From positions 587,855-651,854 of the forward strand of contig JADJPN010000003.1 in NCBI GenBank assembly GCA_016713235.1: a stretch of 64,000 bases of DNA, read 5' to 3'. Under the pieces are notes generated by a model. That model worked only from the letters and a program-made list of their open reading frames with translations. It had not been told where the DNA came from and searched no databases. This DNA comes from Hyphomicrobiales bacterium (lineage in GTDB: Bacteria > Pseudomonadota > Alphaproteobacteria > Rhizobiales > Xanthobacteraceae). Below, piece after piece: positions 46,001-53,545 of this stretch. Both the position numbers and the translations under genes were made by a program. The stretch's first letter is position 1; the number at the start of each line of letters is the position of its first letter.

Positions 46001-46482
46001 AAGCGGACCGCGAGGTTCCTGCCTGCAACCGCGTTGTCCTTGCCATGAATTTCCGGCGCATCCGGTCTCAATGCATCTTGTGGGGTCAATGCAGGAGCGA
46101 GGACATCATATTCGACGGCAATGAGCGCACAGGCTCGCTCGGCAATCGAAAGCGATGTTGCGGCAACCGCGGCGACTTCTTCGCCCCAGAAGCGAACTTT
46201 GTCTTTCGCGAGCGGCCGACGGTCGGAGTAGGTGCCGCCGAGATGATAATAGCGCCGGTTCTTGAAATCCTCGGCGGTGATAATTGCCTGTACGCCGGGG
46301 AGAGCGGCAGCGGCGGTAACGTCTATCGAGGCAATTCTCGCGTGAGAATGCGGACTACGCAGGATCGCCCCATATAGCATGCCGGGAAGCGTCACGTCCT
46401 GCGTATAGATCGCGCCGCCCCGTATCCGTGTCTCGATGCCGGCTTGCGGACGCCGCTTTCCGACTTCACGCAATCCGGTCAT
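43099..46482 (-). CDS. Fused Mo-binding and FAD subunit hydroxylase with HCR-like Cys loop
   Basis: Intact 1127-residue protein that joins two normally separate subunits in the order Mo then FAD. Residues 1 to about 770 are the Mo-binding subunit: GGGFGGKSKVCEQE, QYRGMGAP and catalytic Glu717 in GAKAGAEPTINATI. After a basic linker, residues from about 805 are a CoxM-like FAD domain with AGGTDIFVG. Near 913-965 it carries DLCQEKRCWFF, PCYKLGGSTCPCF and KRCAAPNPSD. This resembles the loop binding an extra [4Fe-4S] cluster in the beta subunit of 4-hydroxybenzoyl-CoA reductase. Standard xanthine dehydrogenases fuse in the order FeS-FAD-Mo. It pairs with the FeS gene upstream by a four-base overlap. 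Confidence 0.88.
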   Translation of the reverse strand: MTGLREVGKRRPQAGIETRIRGGAIYTQDVTLPGMLYGAILRSPHSHARIASIDVTAAAALPGVQAIITAEDFKNRRYYHLGGTYSDRRPLAKDKVRFWGEEVAAVAATSLSIAERACALIAVEYDVLAPALTPQDALRPDAPEIHGKDNAVAGRNLAVRFSADYGDIAGAMAKAHFVLEDEFAHGIVAPCCMETNGTVARFNPDAGTLELWTATQAPYFIRKEVAHLVALDEHKVRVRSVEIGGGFGGKSKVCEQEALAAMLSIKARHPVKITLNRRDEFVSGKTDHAKRIRIRTAVAEDGRILNRNVSVQIDNGAYTAYAPTYVGASRQRTTCLYRIESAHYDCDLVYTNKVPGGQYRGMGAPQTIWAIESHMDDIAKRLNRDPLEYRISQANQPGDVTPLKWRISTCGLTDCLQNVGKMIRWDEKRNSPAPLRGVGVASMIHPSGGVIYQEGNFSNSRVELTGDGQIIVHTQTADTGTWQNTTLAQVAAETLGVNTSDVSVSHMDTDQAPDDLGSAASRVTFVTGNATLHAAEHLRAKILTGLSQQWNCGVEDILIENAVARHGTEPHRTADLTEIARLVGPLSADGFFTTPGERPDPKTGEGNYAATYVFGAQAAEVEVDRDTGRITVLRMAVAQDVGRALNPTAVEGQIYGGVLQGIGMALLEEMVFEEGRPVNASFLDYAVPRIGSAPKIDISLVETNDPLGPYGAKAGAEPTINATIAAIANAVFHATGIRFKTLPMSPDRVLAALEERDGKKPALKPWKRVYNAEVAAVRVMYPGVVFPALRKVGTKFARLPEKSKTPRILVPGSIAELLEFPSNKDTKSRIVAGGTDIFVGMKQGIYAPDQLLDVTRLPDLQGISLERESAPVLRIGAATSLDSVSRNELAARYFPALVSCINLIATAQIRRVATVAGDLCQEKRCWFFRSAFPCYKLGGSTCPCFAVLGDNRHHSINGAKRCAAPNPSDLAPLLSALNARVKVIGKTGIRYIPIEELYLWSGLTKLEKHELIEAIEIPIVPDTSSAFRKFGLRQGDFAEASVAVLAEWSDHRVRSIRIFAGAVSPLPMRAIAAEALLTGTRLEPSLVSAAAETIVEGSLPLHDNEYKVPLLINLTRQALLAASSHSA

Positions 46483-46958
46483 GACGGTTCATGGCCTAAT
46501 GGAGTTTGACCGCTGGCGTCGAGCACGGCGTCGATAATCTGCCGATAGCCCGTGCAGCGGCAGATATTACCGGCGAGCGCATGCGAAATGTCCGCTTCGG
46601 TTGGCTTTAGATTGACCGCGAGCAAGGCGCTCGCGCTCATGATCATTCCGCTGGTGCAGAAGCCGCACTGAACGGCGCCATGCCGCACGAAGGCGGCTTG
46701 AACGGGAGAGAGTTCATTCTCCTTGGCGATGCCTTCGATCGTCGTTATCGAGCGGCCTGCTACGCGATGCGCGGGAATAAGGCAGGAACAGACGGCGTCG
46801 CCATCCACCAGCACCGTGCAGGCGCCGCACTCTCCATTGCCGCAGCCGATTTTGGTGCCTCGCAATTCGAGACGTTCGCGGATCACGTTTACCAGCATCT
46901 CGTCGTTCGATAGCTCGATGCTCTGGTCGATTCCGTTGATCCGAAAGTCGATCCGCAT
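46479..46958 (-). CDS. [2Fe-2S] subunit of the fused Mo-hydroxylase
   Basis: Small iron-sulfur subunit of 159 residues from ATG 46958 (MRIDFRINGID); the frame upstream to 47048 is inside the DUF1177 gene. Cluster ligands: CGNGECGACTVLVDG, SCLIP, QCGFCTSGM and ICRCTGY. It resembles HcrC and the paralogue at 28738 (both have the CGFCTSGM form), while the FeS subunits of the three-part enzymes have CGYCIPGM. This difference separates the two enzyme types in the window. Confidence 0.92.
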   Translation of the reverse strand: MRIDFRINGIDQSIELSNDEMLVNVIRERLELRGTKIGCGNGECGACTVLVDGDAVCSCLIPAHRVAGRSITTIEGIAKENELSPVQAAFVRHGAVQCGFCTSGMIMSASALLAVNLKPTEADISHALAGNICRCTGYRQIIDAVLDASGQTPLGHEPS

Positions 46959-46969
46959 GGCTTGCCCGG

Positions 46970-47881
46970 TTACTTTGCCTTGAGGTGAGACATGGAACCG
47001 TAGAGGTTCTTCAGCTTTGCGAATTCGTCGGCGTTGTAGAACGCGCATTGTTTGGAGCCATAGGCTTTCGCAACCTCAAGCGAAAACCGGCAAGCGGCCT
47101 CGATGTCGTCGAGCTGCGTTGCGCCTGTTGCGCAACCTGGCACCGCGGTTTCGGCGGTGATTGCGACTCCAACGACAGGGACGCTCGCATAGGCGGCGGG
47201 CTGCATGATGGAATTGATGTGGAAGAAGTTGTTTGCGTAAGGCGTGATGTCTTGCGTGGAGAGCGGAAATGTCAGCGCACGCTTTGCCGTCACCCGCTCC
47301 AGTATGTCCACGAGATCGTAGCTTACAGGAAGGATGTACCCGTCGAGAACAGTGGGCGTGAGTGCCACGCCTTTCGCATTTACGAGCCGGTTGCCCCTTG
47401 ATGTATCGATACTGAGAATTGCGGTCATGTCGGCGTGAATTTCCGCCTTGCACAATGTGTCGCGGTCGACGGGCGAAGACATGAACGGAACCGGATGGTG
47501 CGGGCGTGTCGGCGCCGCCGGGCAGATATGCGTCGAGAGAATTACGTCCCCTGGCAGACGATCGCCGGCTTTGGTCATCGCCGCGATCTTGAGCGCGAGC
47601 GCAACTACGGCAATCGCGCCGTCTGCGTCGGAAACGATTCCGATCTGGGTTGGGCGTGCACCAATTCCGCCCAGCTTGCCAATAATGCCGAGCGAGGGAG
47701 CGGTGCGATCGGTGCCCTTGAAGATGATCTGAATGAAATCGGTGTGATGCGATTCGGAGGATATCCGCCGCACAGTGACATTTTCGACGCCGGCGTTCCG
47801 GAGAACTTTCGCAACCGTCTCGCCATCGACGAGCGCGCTATCGAGCAATTCGTAGCTATCGATGACCTGCTTGAGCGGCAT
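46970..47881 (-). CDS. DUF1177 family protein
   Basis: Soluble protein of 303 residues that fits family DUF1177 (PF06675) by the block GKLGGIGARPTQIGIVSDAD near 88-107 and later CPAAPTRPHHPVPFMSSPV. No reaction is established for the family. It lies between an F420-type LLM gene and the FeS subunit, nine to eleven bases from each, so it surely belongs to the operon. The several His, Asp and Glu residues in conserved blocks suggest a metal-dependent hydrolase-like fold, but this is only a guess. Confidence 0.75.
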   Translation of the reverse strand: MPLKQVIDSYELLDSALVDGETVAKVLRNAGVENVTVRRISSESHHTDFIQIIFKGTDRTAPSLGIIGKLGGIGARPTQIGIVSDADGAIAVVALALKIAAMTKAGDRLPGDVILSTHICPAAPTRPHHPVPFMSSPVDRDTLCKAEIHADMTAILSIDTSRGNRLVNAKGVALTPTVLDGYILPVSYDLVDILERVTAKRALTFPLSTQDITPYANNFFHINSIMQPAAYASVPVVGVAITAETAVPGCATGATQLDDIEAACRFSLEVAKAYGSKQCAFYNADEFAKLKNLYGSMSHLKAK

Positions 47882-47890
47882 TTTTAATCC

Positions 47891-48895
47891 TCAAAAGATG
47901 CGCGCTTGCGGAAACACTTCCTTGCGCAGCAGGTCGGACATTTCGACCGGATCCATGCCGTCTGCCGGGTAGGGAAGTGCGATTATGTGACTGACTCCGC
48001 ACGCTGCAATGCGTTTCATCTGTTCGACGCATTCCTTGGGGGTGCCTGAGATCGAAAGATGCGTCGTGAGTTCGTCCGGTACCGCAGCCCACATGGCTTC
48101 GTCGTATTCTCGCGAGCGCGCATAACCGAAGCGATTGATTTCATCGAGCAGGCCCGGTGCCTTGACGCCGAAGAGCTCGAGCACTTCCGGGGTGGATTTC
48201 AGCGTGCGGCCGATCGCGGGTTTCACGGCGTTGCGCGCAAGCGTGCCGTCGGGACAAACGGAAGTATAGGCCCAGAGCGCGATCTCAGGCTTGGCCATCG
48301 TGGAGTCGCGCTTCTGCATTCCCTTGTTGATGTTCTCCTGACAGAAGCCAATGCCGGGTTTGGAAGTGAAATGGCCGATAATGATGCCATCGCCCATTTC
48401 GCCGCCAGCGGCGAGGATTTGCGGCCCGCGTCCTGCGACATAAACGGGTACCTGGCGGGATTTGAAATGCATGTGCGCGTTCTTCGCGGAAAACGTCTTT
48501 CCTTCGTAAGTGACGGCTTCATCATTCCAGAACTGGCGGCAGACCTTCACGGCATCGCGTAGCGCCGTGGCCGGGCTTTCGCGCTTGATACCCAGTGCGT
48601 CGAAGCCACTGATCCCGGCGCCGATGCCCATGATCGCTCTGCCGTTAGAGAGTTCGTGGACGCTCGCAATGGCTGTTGCCGTCAGGAGAGGGTGACGGAT
48701 AAGCGGGTCGGTCACGCCGGTGCCGATGGTGGTTTTCGATGTTGCTGTCGCAATGCCCGCCATTGTGACGAAAACGTCGCGGAAGAAGCGCTCGTCAGGA
48801 ACCCAAACCGAGATATCGCTCTGATCGCAGGTCTGCGCGAGCTTCATCTGCTCCTGAATGGCCAGCCGCGATGGCATCGCAATGCCGAACTTCAT
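47891..48895 (-). CDS. LLM class F420-dependent oxidoreductase (Mer-like)
   Basis: Luciferase-like TIM-barrel protein, 334 residues. It shares with the LLM at 24093 the motifs PDERFFRDVF, GTGVTDPLIRHPLLTATAIA and GRAIMGIGAGISGFDALG, and so belongs to the same F420-dependent subgroup. It is five bases behind the GntR gene and precedes DUF1177, FeS and the fused Mo-hydroxylase. The repeated partnership of this LLM type with Mo-hydroxylases suggests consecutive steps: Mo-dependent hydroxylation and F420-dependent reduction or oxidation. Confidence 0.83.
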   Translation of the reverse strand: MKFGIAMPSRLAIQEQMKLAQTCDQSDISVWVPDERFFRDVFVTMAGIATATSKTTIGTGVTDPLIRHPLLTATAIASVHELSNGRAIMGIGAGISGFDALGIKRESPATALRDAVKVCRQFWNDEAVTYEGKTFSAKNAHMHFKSRQVPVYVAGRGPQILAAGGEMGDGIIIGHFTSKPGIGFCQENINKGMQKRDSTMAKPEIALWAYTSVCPDGTLARNAVKPAIGRTLKSTPEVLELFGVKAPGLLDEINRFGYARSREYDEAMWAAVPDELTTHLSISGTPKECVEQMKRIAACGVSHIIALPYPADGMDPVEMSDLLRKEVFPQARIF

Positions 48896-48900
48896 CTTGC

Positions 48901-49587
48901 TTATTCTCCAGTACTGGCGTCGGTTGGCGTATGTCGCTGCATGAGCAATTCGCGCGCGCTGAGAAGATGTTTCCGCATGAGGCGGTCGGCGACATCGCCG
49001 TCGCGCATCTCGATGGCGGATGCGATAAAGTCGTGTTCGCGGATAAAGCGCCGCTGCGCTTCTTCGGAATGCAATGTCATATCCTCGTCCGTGAGGATCA
49101 GATCGCGAATATTATTGAATGCGTGAATGATCTTTGGCGATCTCGTGGCAGCAACAATAATCTCGTGGAACTCGATGTTCATTCGCGCGCGCGTGGACCG
49201 ATCGGAGAGGGCGACCGATTGGCTGATGGTTACGTTTTCGCGAAGCCGCGCGATTTCTTCGTCCGTTATGCGTTCGGCAGCGAGGCGTGCGCCGTATCCT
49301 TCGATTGCAGCACGAAGATCGTAAGCATCGAACAGATCTTCGCGCATGTCCGAAACAGCGTAACCGCCACTCTTGGCTGTCGTGACAAGTCCGTCCACTT
49401 CGAGACGCGCGAGCGCTTCGCGTAGAGGCGTGCGGCTGATGCCCAATGTCTGCGCGAGATCGGTCTCGATCAGCCGAATCCGCGGCGCCAATTCGCGATT
49501 GATGATTGCCATGCGCAGGTGCCGGTAAGCGCTGCGCCAGGCCGGTTCGGGACGACCATTCGCCGAGATTTCATGCAAAGGTTGCAT
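48901..49587 (-). CDS. GntR family regulator, FCD subfamily
   Basis: Regulator of 228 residues with an N-terminal winged helix (TLGISRTPLREALARLEVDG near 45-65) and a C-terminal FCD domain containing NIEFHEIIVAATRSPKI, whose His and nearby acidic residues usually bind a metal and ligand. It is the first gene of the minus-strand operon and is divergent from the polyamine-type importer. Three operator-like words in the gap and over its own start suggest that it controls both directions. Confidence 0.87.
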   Translation of the reverse strand: MQPLHEISANGRPEPAWRSAYRHLRMAIINRELAPRIRLIETDLAQTLGISRTPLREALARLEVDGLVTTAKSGGYAVSDMREDLFDAYDLRAAIEGYGARLAAERITDEEIARLRENVTISQSVALSDRSTRARMNIEFHEIIVAATRSPKIIHAFNNIRDLILTDEDMTLHSEEAQRRFIREHDFIASAIEMRDGDVADRLMRKHLLSARELLMQRHTPTDASTGE

Positions 49588-49751
49588 ACATAATGAGCCC
49601 TTGTTTCAGTTATCGTATACAAGATTGGCAAGAATATCCATCCTTACCCTCAGGTGATTGTTCCAGAACAGTCTTGTTTTGTTAGCAAATGCGGATAGAT
49701 GCTGCGATGCAAAATAGTTAACGCGGTTTGACTCGTTTAAAGATGTATGCA
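49583..49751. promoter_or_regulatory. Three GntR-type operator words in a divergent promoter region
   Basis: ATGTATGCA occurs at 49743-49751 on the plus strand and at 49583-49591 on the minus strand, where it overlaps the GntR start codon. A related word, TTGTATACG, is on the minus strand at 49614-49622. All fit the GTATAC-like core common in FCD-type GntR operators. The gap of 210 bases holds no gene. Confidence 0.45.
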
Positions 49752-49797
49752 GAATTTAATACAGAAGCGGTGACTTCTTAATCTAGGGGAGCGAACG

Positions 49798-50802
49798 ATG
49801 AGGAAATGGATAGCGGCGAGTTTGCTTGGTGCTGCCATGCTGACGACCAGCGCGGCGCGCGCCGAGCCGGTGGTCCTGATGACCTGGGGCGGCGTCTGGC
49901 AGAAGACGTTCCAGCAGCTTGCAACCATCTACAAAGAGAAGACCGGCAAGGACGTCACCATCGTTGCGCAGGCGACCGGCGATGCCGGACTCGCTCGCCT
50001 CATCGCCCAGAAGGGTAAATCGGACGTCGATCTGTGGACGCCGAACATGATCAATTACACCCGCGCGCTTGACGCGAAGGTGCTAGAGCCGATCGATCCG
50101 AAGCAGCTTGCGAATGCAGCAAACGTGCATCCGAACCTTATCTTCTCGCACAGCATCACCGCCTGGGTCTCCCAGCGCGGTATTTTCTATCGCAAGGATC
50201 TCGTTCCGTTTGAGCCTAAGGAATGGAAAGATCTTTGGGATCCGCGCCTGAAGGGCAAGATGGCCGCTCCTGCTGCTGCGTTCGATCCGGGCTACTTTCC
50301 TCTGATGGCCTCGGTCATCAATGGCGGCAACGAAAAGAATCTCGATGTGGGGTTCACCAATCTCGCTAAGCTGAAGGGATCGATCTCGACGTTCTATACG
50401 AATAACGTTCAGTCGATCCGCCTTCTCGAGGCTGGCGAAGTTGCGCTCGTTGCTTCGGGTGTTCTTCCGAATGTCATTAAGCATCTCGGCACTGACAGCA
50501 AATATGGTTTCGTCATTCCGAAGCCTGCGTTCGTTGCGGAAACGCCGATCGCCATCGTCGCGGGTACCGCGAAGAAAAAGGAAGCGGTCGAATTCATCAA
50601 CTTCGTGCTCTCGGTTGAGGCGCAGGAGATTCTCTCCGCTGCGCTGGGTTCCGCGCCGGCCAATTCGAAGGCCAAGATACCGGACTCCATTAAGTCGATC
50701 ATCAGCGACGCATCCAACAACTATGTCGTCGATTACGGGACCTTGAGCCGCGACCTCGGCAAGATCATCGATCGCTACGACCGAGAGGTAATGGCTCGCT
50801 AA
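49798..50802 (+). CDS. ABC substrate-binding protein, spermidine/putrescine (PotD) type
   Basis: Periplasmic type II binding protein of 334 residues. Signal peptide ends ATSARA-like TTSAARA before EPVVLMTWGGVWQ. The two-lobed fold is indicated by KPIDPKQLA-like EPIDPKQLAN and EFINFVLSVEAQEIL. GGGGAG lies six bases before ATG 49798. The PotD group transports polyamines, iron, putrescine-like amines and various amino-containing compounds. It heads an importer operon that continues into peptidase E and a Mo-hydroxylase, so the ligand may be that pathway's substrate. Confidence 0.88.
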   Translation: MRKWIAASLLGAAMLTTSAARAEPVVLMTWGGVWQKTFQQLATIYKEKTGKDVTIVAQATGDAGLARLIAQKGKSDVDLWTPNMINYTRALDAKVLEPIDPKQLANAANVHPNLIFSHSITAWVSQRGIFYRKDLVPFEPKEWKDLWDPRLKGKMAAPAAAFDPGYFPLMASVINGGNEKNLDVGFTNLAKLKGSISTFYTNNVQSIRLLEAGEVALVASGVLPNVIKHLGTDSKYGFVIPKPAFVAETPIAIVAGTAKKKEAVEFINFVLSVEAQEILSAALGSAPANSKAKIPDSIKSIISDASNNYVVDYGTLSRDLGKIIDRYDREVMAR

Positions 50803-50823
50803 GGTTGGGCAGAGGCGTCACCG

Positions 50824-51654
50824 ATGAAATCCAGATTGGGTCTCCTGCTATTGCTGCTGCCCGCGCTTGGGCTCATTGCAGGATTTCTAACTGCGCTGAC
50901 TTCGGTGCTCGTCATGAGCGTTGTGGATTCCAGCGGCGCGCTGTCGCTGGAATCCTACCGTTCTTTCCTCGGCGACGAGCGCTACATGACGATCCTGCTG
51001 CGCTCGGTGTGGATCGCGTTCTACGTCACCGTGATTTGCCTCGTGCTGGGCTACCCGATCGCGATTGCGATGAGCCGGTCTTCGAGAACGGTTGCGTCTC
51101 TGATCACGCTGGCGCTCGCGATCCAGTTTTTTTCGATCTACGTCGTGAAGATGTACGGCTGGATGCTCATCCTGGGCAACAACGGCGTCGTCAACCGCAT
51201 GCTGGTTGGAAGCGGTCTCGTCAGTTCGCCGGTAAAGCTCATGTATAATGAACTGGGTGTCGCGATCGGACTTACCGCGGCGGCGCTGCCTTTAATGGTG
51301 TTCCCGATTAATGCCGTACTTCAGACCATAAGCCTGCGGTACGAGGAGGCGGCGCTGAGCCTCGGCGCAGGCCGGTTGCGCGCGCTGCTGACGATCACGC
51401 TGCCGCTAAGCGTGCCGGGCATTTTGAGCGGCGTCATTCTGACATTCGTATTCTGCTTCGCCGCATATCTCACGCCCGGCCTTCTAGGTGGCGGTTTCTT
51501 CAAGATGATAGGTAATGTGATCTACGAGCAGGCAGTCGCGCGGTTCAACTACTCGCTCGCGGCGGCGTCCGCGGCCATTACGCTCGTCATCAGTCTTTTT
51601 GCAGTCGTAGCCGTGAACAAGGCGAGTCAGGCGTTCGCGGGAGGCCGTCGATGA
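50824..51654 (+). CDS. ABC transporter permease, PotB type
   Basis: Inner-membrane permease of 276 residues with about six membrane segments. The EAA loop EEAALSLGAGRLRALLTITLP near 178-198 contacts the ATPase. The ATG is 21 bases after the binding-protein stop. Its stop overlaps the next permease's start by ATGA. With the next gene it forms a heterodimeric channel. Confidence 0.9.
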   Translation: MKSRLGLLLLLLPALGLIAGFLTALTSVLVMSVVDSSGALSLESYRSFLGDERYMTILLRSVWIAFYVTVICLVLGYPIAIAMSRSSRTVASLITLALAIQFFSIYVVKMYGWMLILGNNGVVNRMLVGSGLVSSPVKLMYNELGVAIGLTAAALPLMVFPINAVLQTISLRYEEAALSLGAGRLRALLTITLPLSVPGILSGVILTFVFCFAAYLTPGLLGGGFFKMIGNVIYEQAVARFNYSLAAASAAITLVISLFAVVAVNKASQAFAGGRR

Positions 51655-52451
51655 GAACAGGCGCCGGTAGTCGCGATCCATTGACGACGCTTGCAACTGT
51701 CATTGCGTTCGTCGTGCTTTTTGTCGCGACGTTCCCGCTGTTCGTAACAGCGATTACGGCATTTAATGCAACGAATGAAACCGTATTTCCGCCGAACGGC
51801 TGGTCGCTGCGGTGGTTCAGGAATATCGCAAGGCAGCCTGAGCTTGTGCAGGCTGCTGGGTTCAGTCTGGTGCTCGCTGTCGTAAGTTCGGCGATTTCGA
51901 TTTCGCTGGGTGTCGTCAGCGCGGTTGCGCTTACGCGCAGGAAGTTCTTCGGAAGAGATCTGATCGACGCGTTCCTGATGTCGCCGTTGCTCGTGCCGCA
52001 GGTTATTCTCGGCTTGTCGTTCCTCGTATTCTTCGTCCGCGTCGGTTCTAGGCAGCCGTTCCTCAATCTGCTGTTTCTCCACGTAGTGATCACGTTTCCG
52101 TATGCGCTTCGCGTTATTCGCTCGAGCTTGACGCGGATGAACCCGAAGCTGGAGGAGGCCGCCGTCGGCCTCGGTGCGTCCAGTCTAAAGAGTTTCTTTC
52201 TGGTCACGTTTCCGCAGATGCGGCCAAGTCTGTTTGTGGCGATCTTCTTCTGCTTCGTCGTGTCCTTCGACAACTTCACCGCAACAGCGTTCCTGACTGT
52301 GTCTGGTGCGACGCTGCCCGTGTAGATGTATTCCAATATCGAATCCAGCCTCGACCCGACGATCTCCGCCATTAGCGCACTGCTGATCGTCACTTCGGCA
52401 ATATTCGTCATCGTTGCCGACCGGATTGTGGGCGTCGAAAAGATCGTATGA
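51651..52451 (+). pseudogene. ABC transporter permease, PotC type, with in-frame TAG
   Basis: Second permease of the PotD-type importer. It reads normally through the EAA loop (EEAAVGLGASSLKSFFLVTFP) to GATLPV, then an in-frame TAG at 52323-52325. The same frame continues MYSNIESSLDPTISAISALL with the last membrane segment to VGVEKIV and a TGA at 52449-52451. Family members have a residue such as Gln, Lys or Arg at this spot, so one C-to-T change of CAG would explain it. Without read-through the last membrane helix is lost. Full length would be 266 residues. Confidence 0.82.
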
Positions 52452-52458
52452 GAATAAA

Positions 52459-53545
52459 ATGAAGCAGGCCGGAATCGACATTGAAAACCTGAGCGTTCGC
52501 TACGGAAATTACGTGCCCGTCAGATCGCTTTCGCTGGCGGTGAAGCCCGGCGAGTTCGTTTCGCTGCTGGGGCCGAGCGGATGTGGGAAAACAACGACGC
52601 TCCGTTCGATCGCGGGATTTAGCGACATCGCGGAAGGCGATATCCGTATCGGCGGTGCGTCCGTCCGAAACGTCCCTGCGAACAAGCGGAATATCGGCAT
52701 GGTCTATCAGGACTATGCGCTGTTTCCTCACATGACGGTCGAGAAGAATATTGGCTTCGGCTTGCGGATGCGCGGGGTGTCTGGAAACGAAATTAGCGAG
52801 AGGGCGAGGGCCGCGGCGGATCAATTGCGGCTTACAGATTTTCTCGATCGCTTCCCGAGTCAGCTCTCGGGCGGACAACAGCAGCGCGTCGCTTTGGCTC
52901 GTGCGCTGGTCGTGCGGCCGGATGTTCTTCTGCTGGACGAGCCGATGGCTGCGCTCGACAAGCAGCTTCGGTCCGAGATGCAGTTTGAGCTGAAAGCGCT
53001 TCAGAAGTCGGTCGGTATCACTACCGTTTTCGTGACCCACGATCAGGAGGAGGCACTTTCTCTTTCCGACCGCATCGCAGTCATGAATGACGGAAAGATT
53101 CTTCAGGTCGACGATCCGGAGACACTCTATCACTACCCTGCAACGCGTTTTGTCGCGGAGTTTGTCGGCACGGCCAACTTGTTCAAAGGGCACCGTTACG
53201 AAAGCCCGGACGGGAAAAAGCCGGATCGCGCTCGCCGGACTGGACACTTCCGTTCAGCTGGAACGTGAGCTTTCCGATGGCGAAGTGGAAGTGATGCTGC
53301 GTCCGGAACATATCGGTTTCGGCGACGACGCTTCGTCCGGTTCGGTCGCAATTCCAGTCCGCGTCCAGAGCGCAGTCTTCGTGGGCGCCGCGACGCGCTA
53401 TCAGGTGAAGGCATCGTCCGGACAAGTGCTCCGCATCGATGTTTCCGGCGTGCAGGCGGCGCGTCCGGGCGCGGGTGAGAATGCGCAAATCTCCTGGCGT
53501 CTGAGCGACATGCGTATTTATCGCGACGGTATTTTGCAGAAATGA
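52459..53545 (+). pseudogene. ABC transporter ATPase, PotA type, frameshift before the TOBE domain
   Basis: ATPase of the PotD-type importer, starting at ATG 52459 (MKQAGIDIENL). Walker A GPSGCGKTT, signature LSGGQQQR, Walker B LLLDEPMAALD and VTHDQEE are intact. After KGHRYESPDG the frame changes at an A5 run (53215-53219). The next frame gives KSRIALAGLDTSVQ, then VEVMLRPEHI of the C-terminal TOBE domain, and ends at 53545. Removing one A restores about 361 residues, the normal PotA size. The stop overlaps the pepE start by ATGA. Confidence 0.85.

Noticed and set aside
52323..52325. TAG in the permease read as pyrrolysine
   Set aside because: No pylTSBCD-like genes in the window and the position is not catalytic; a point mutation or error is simpler.
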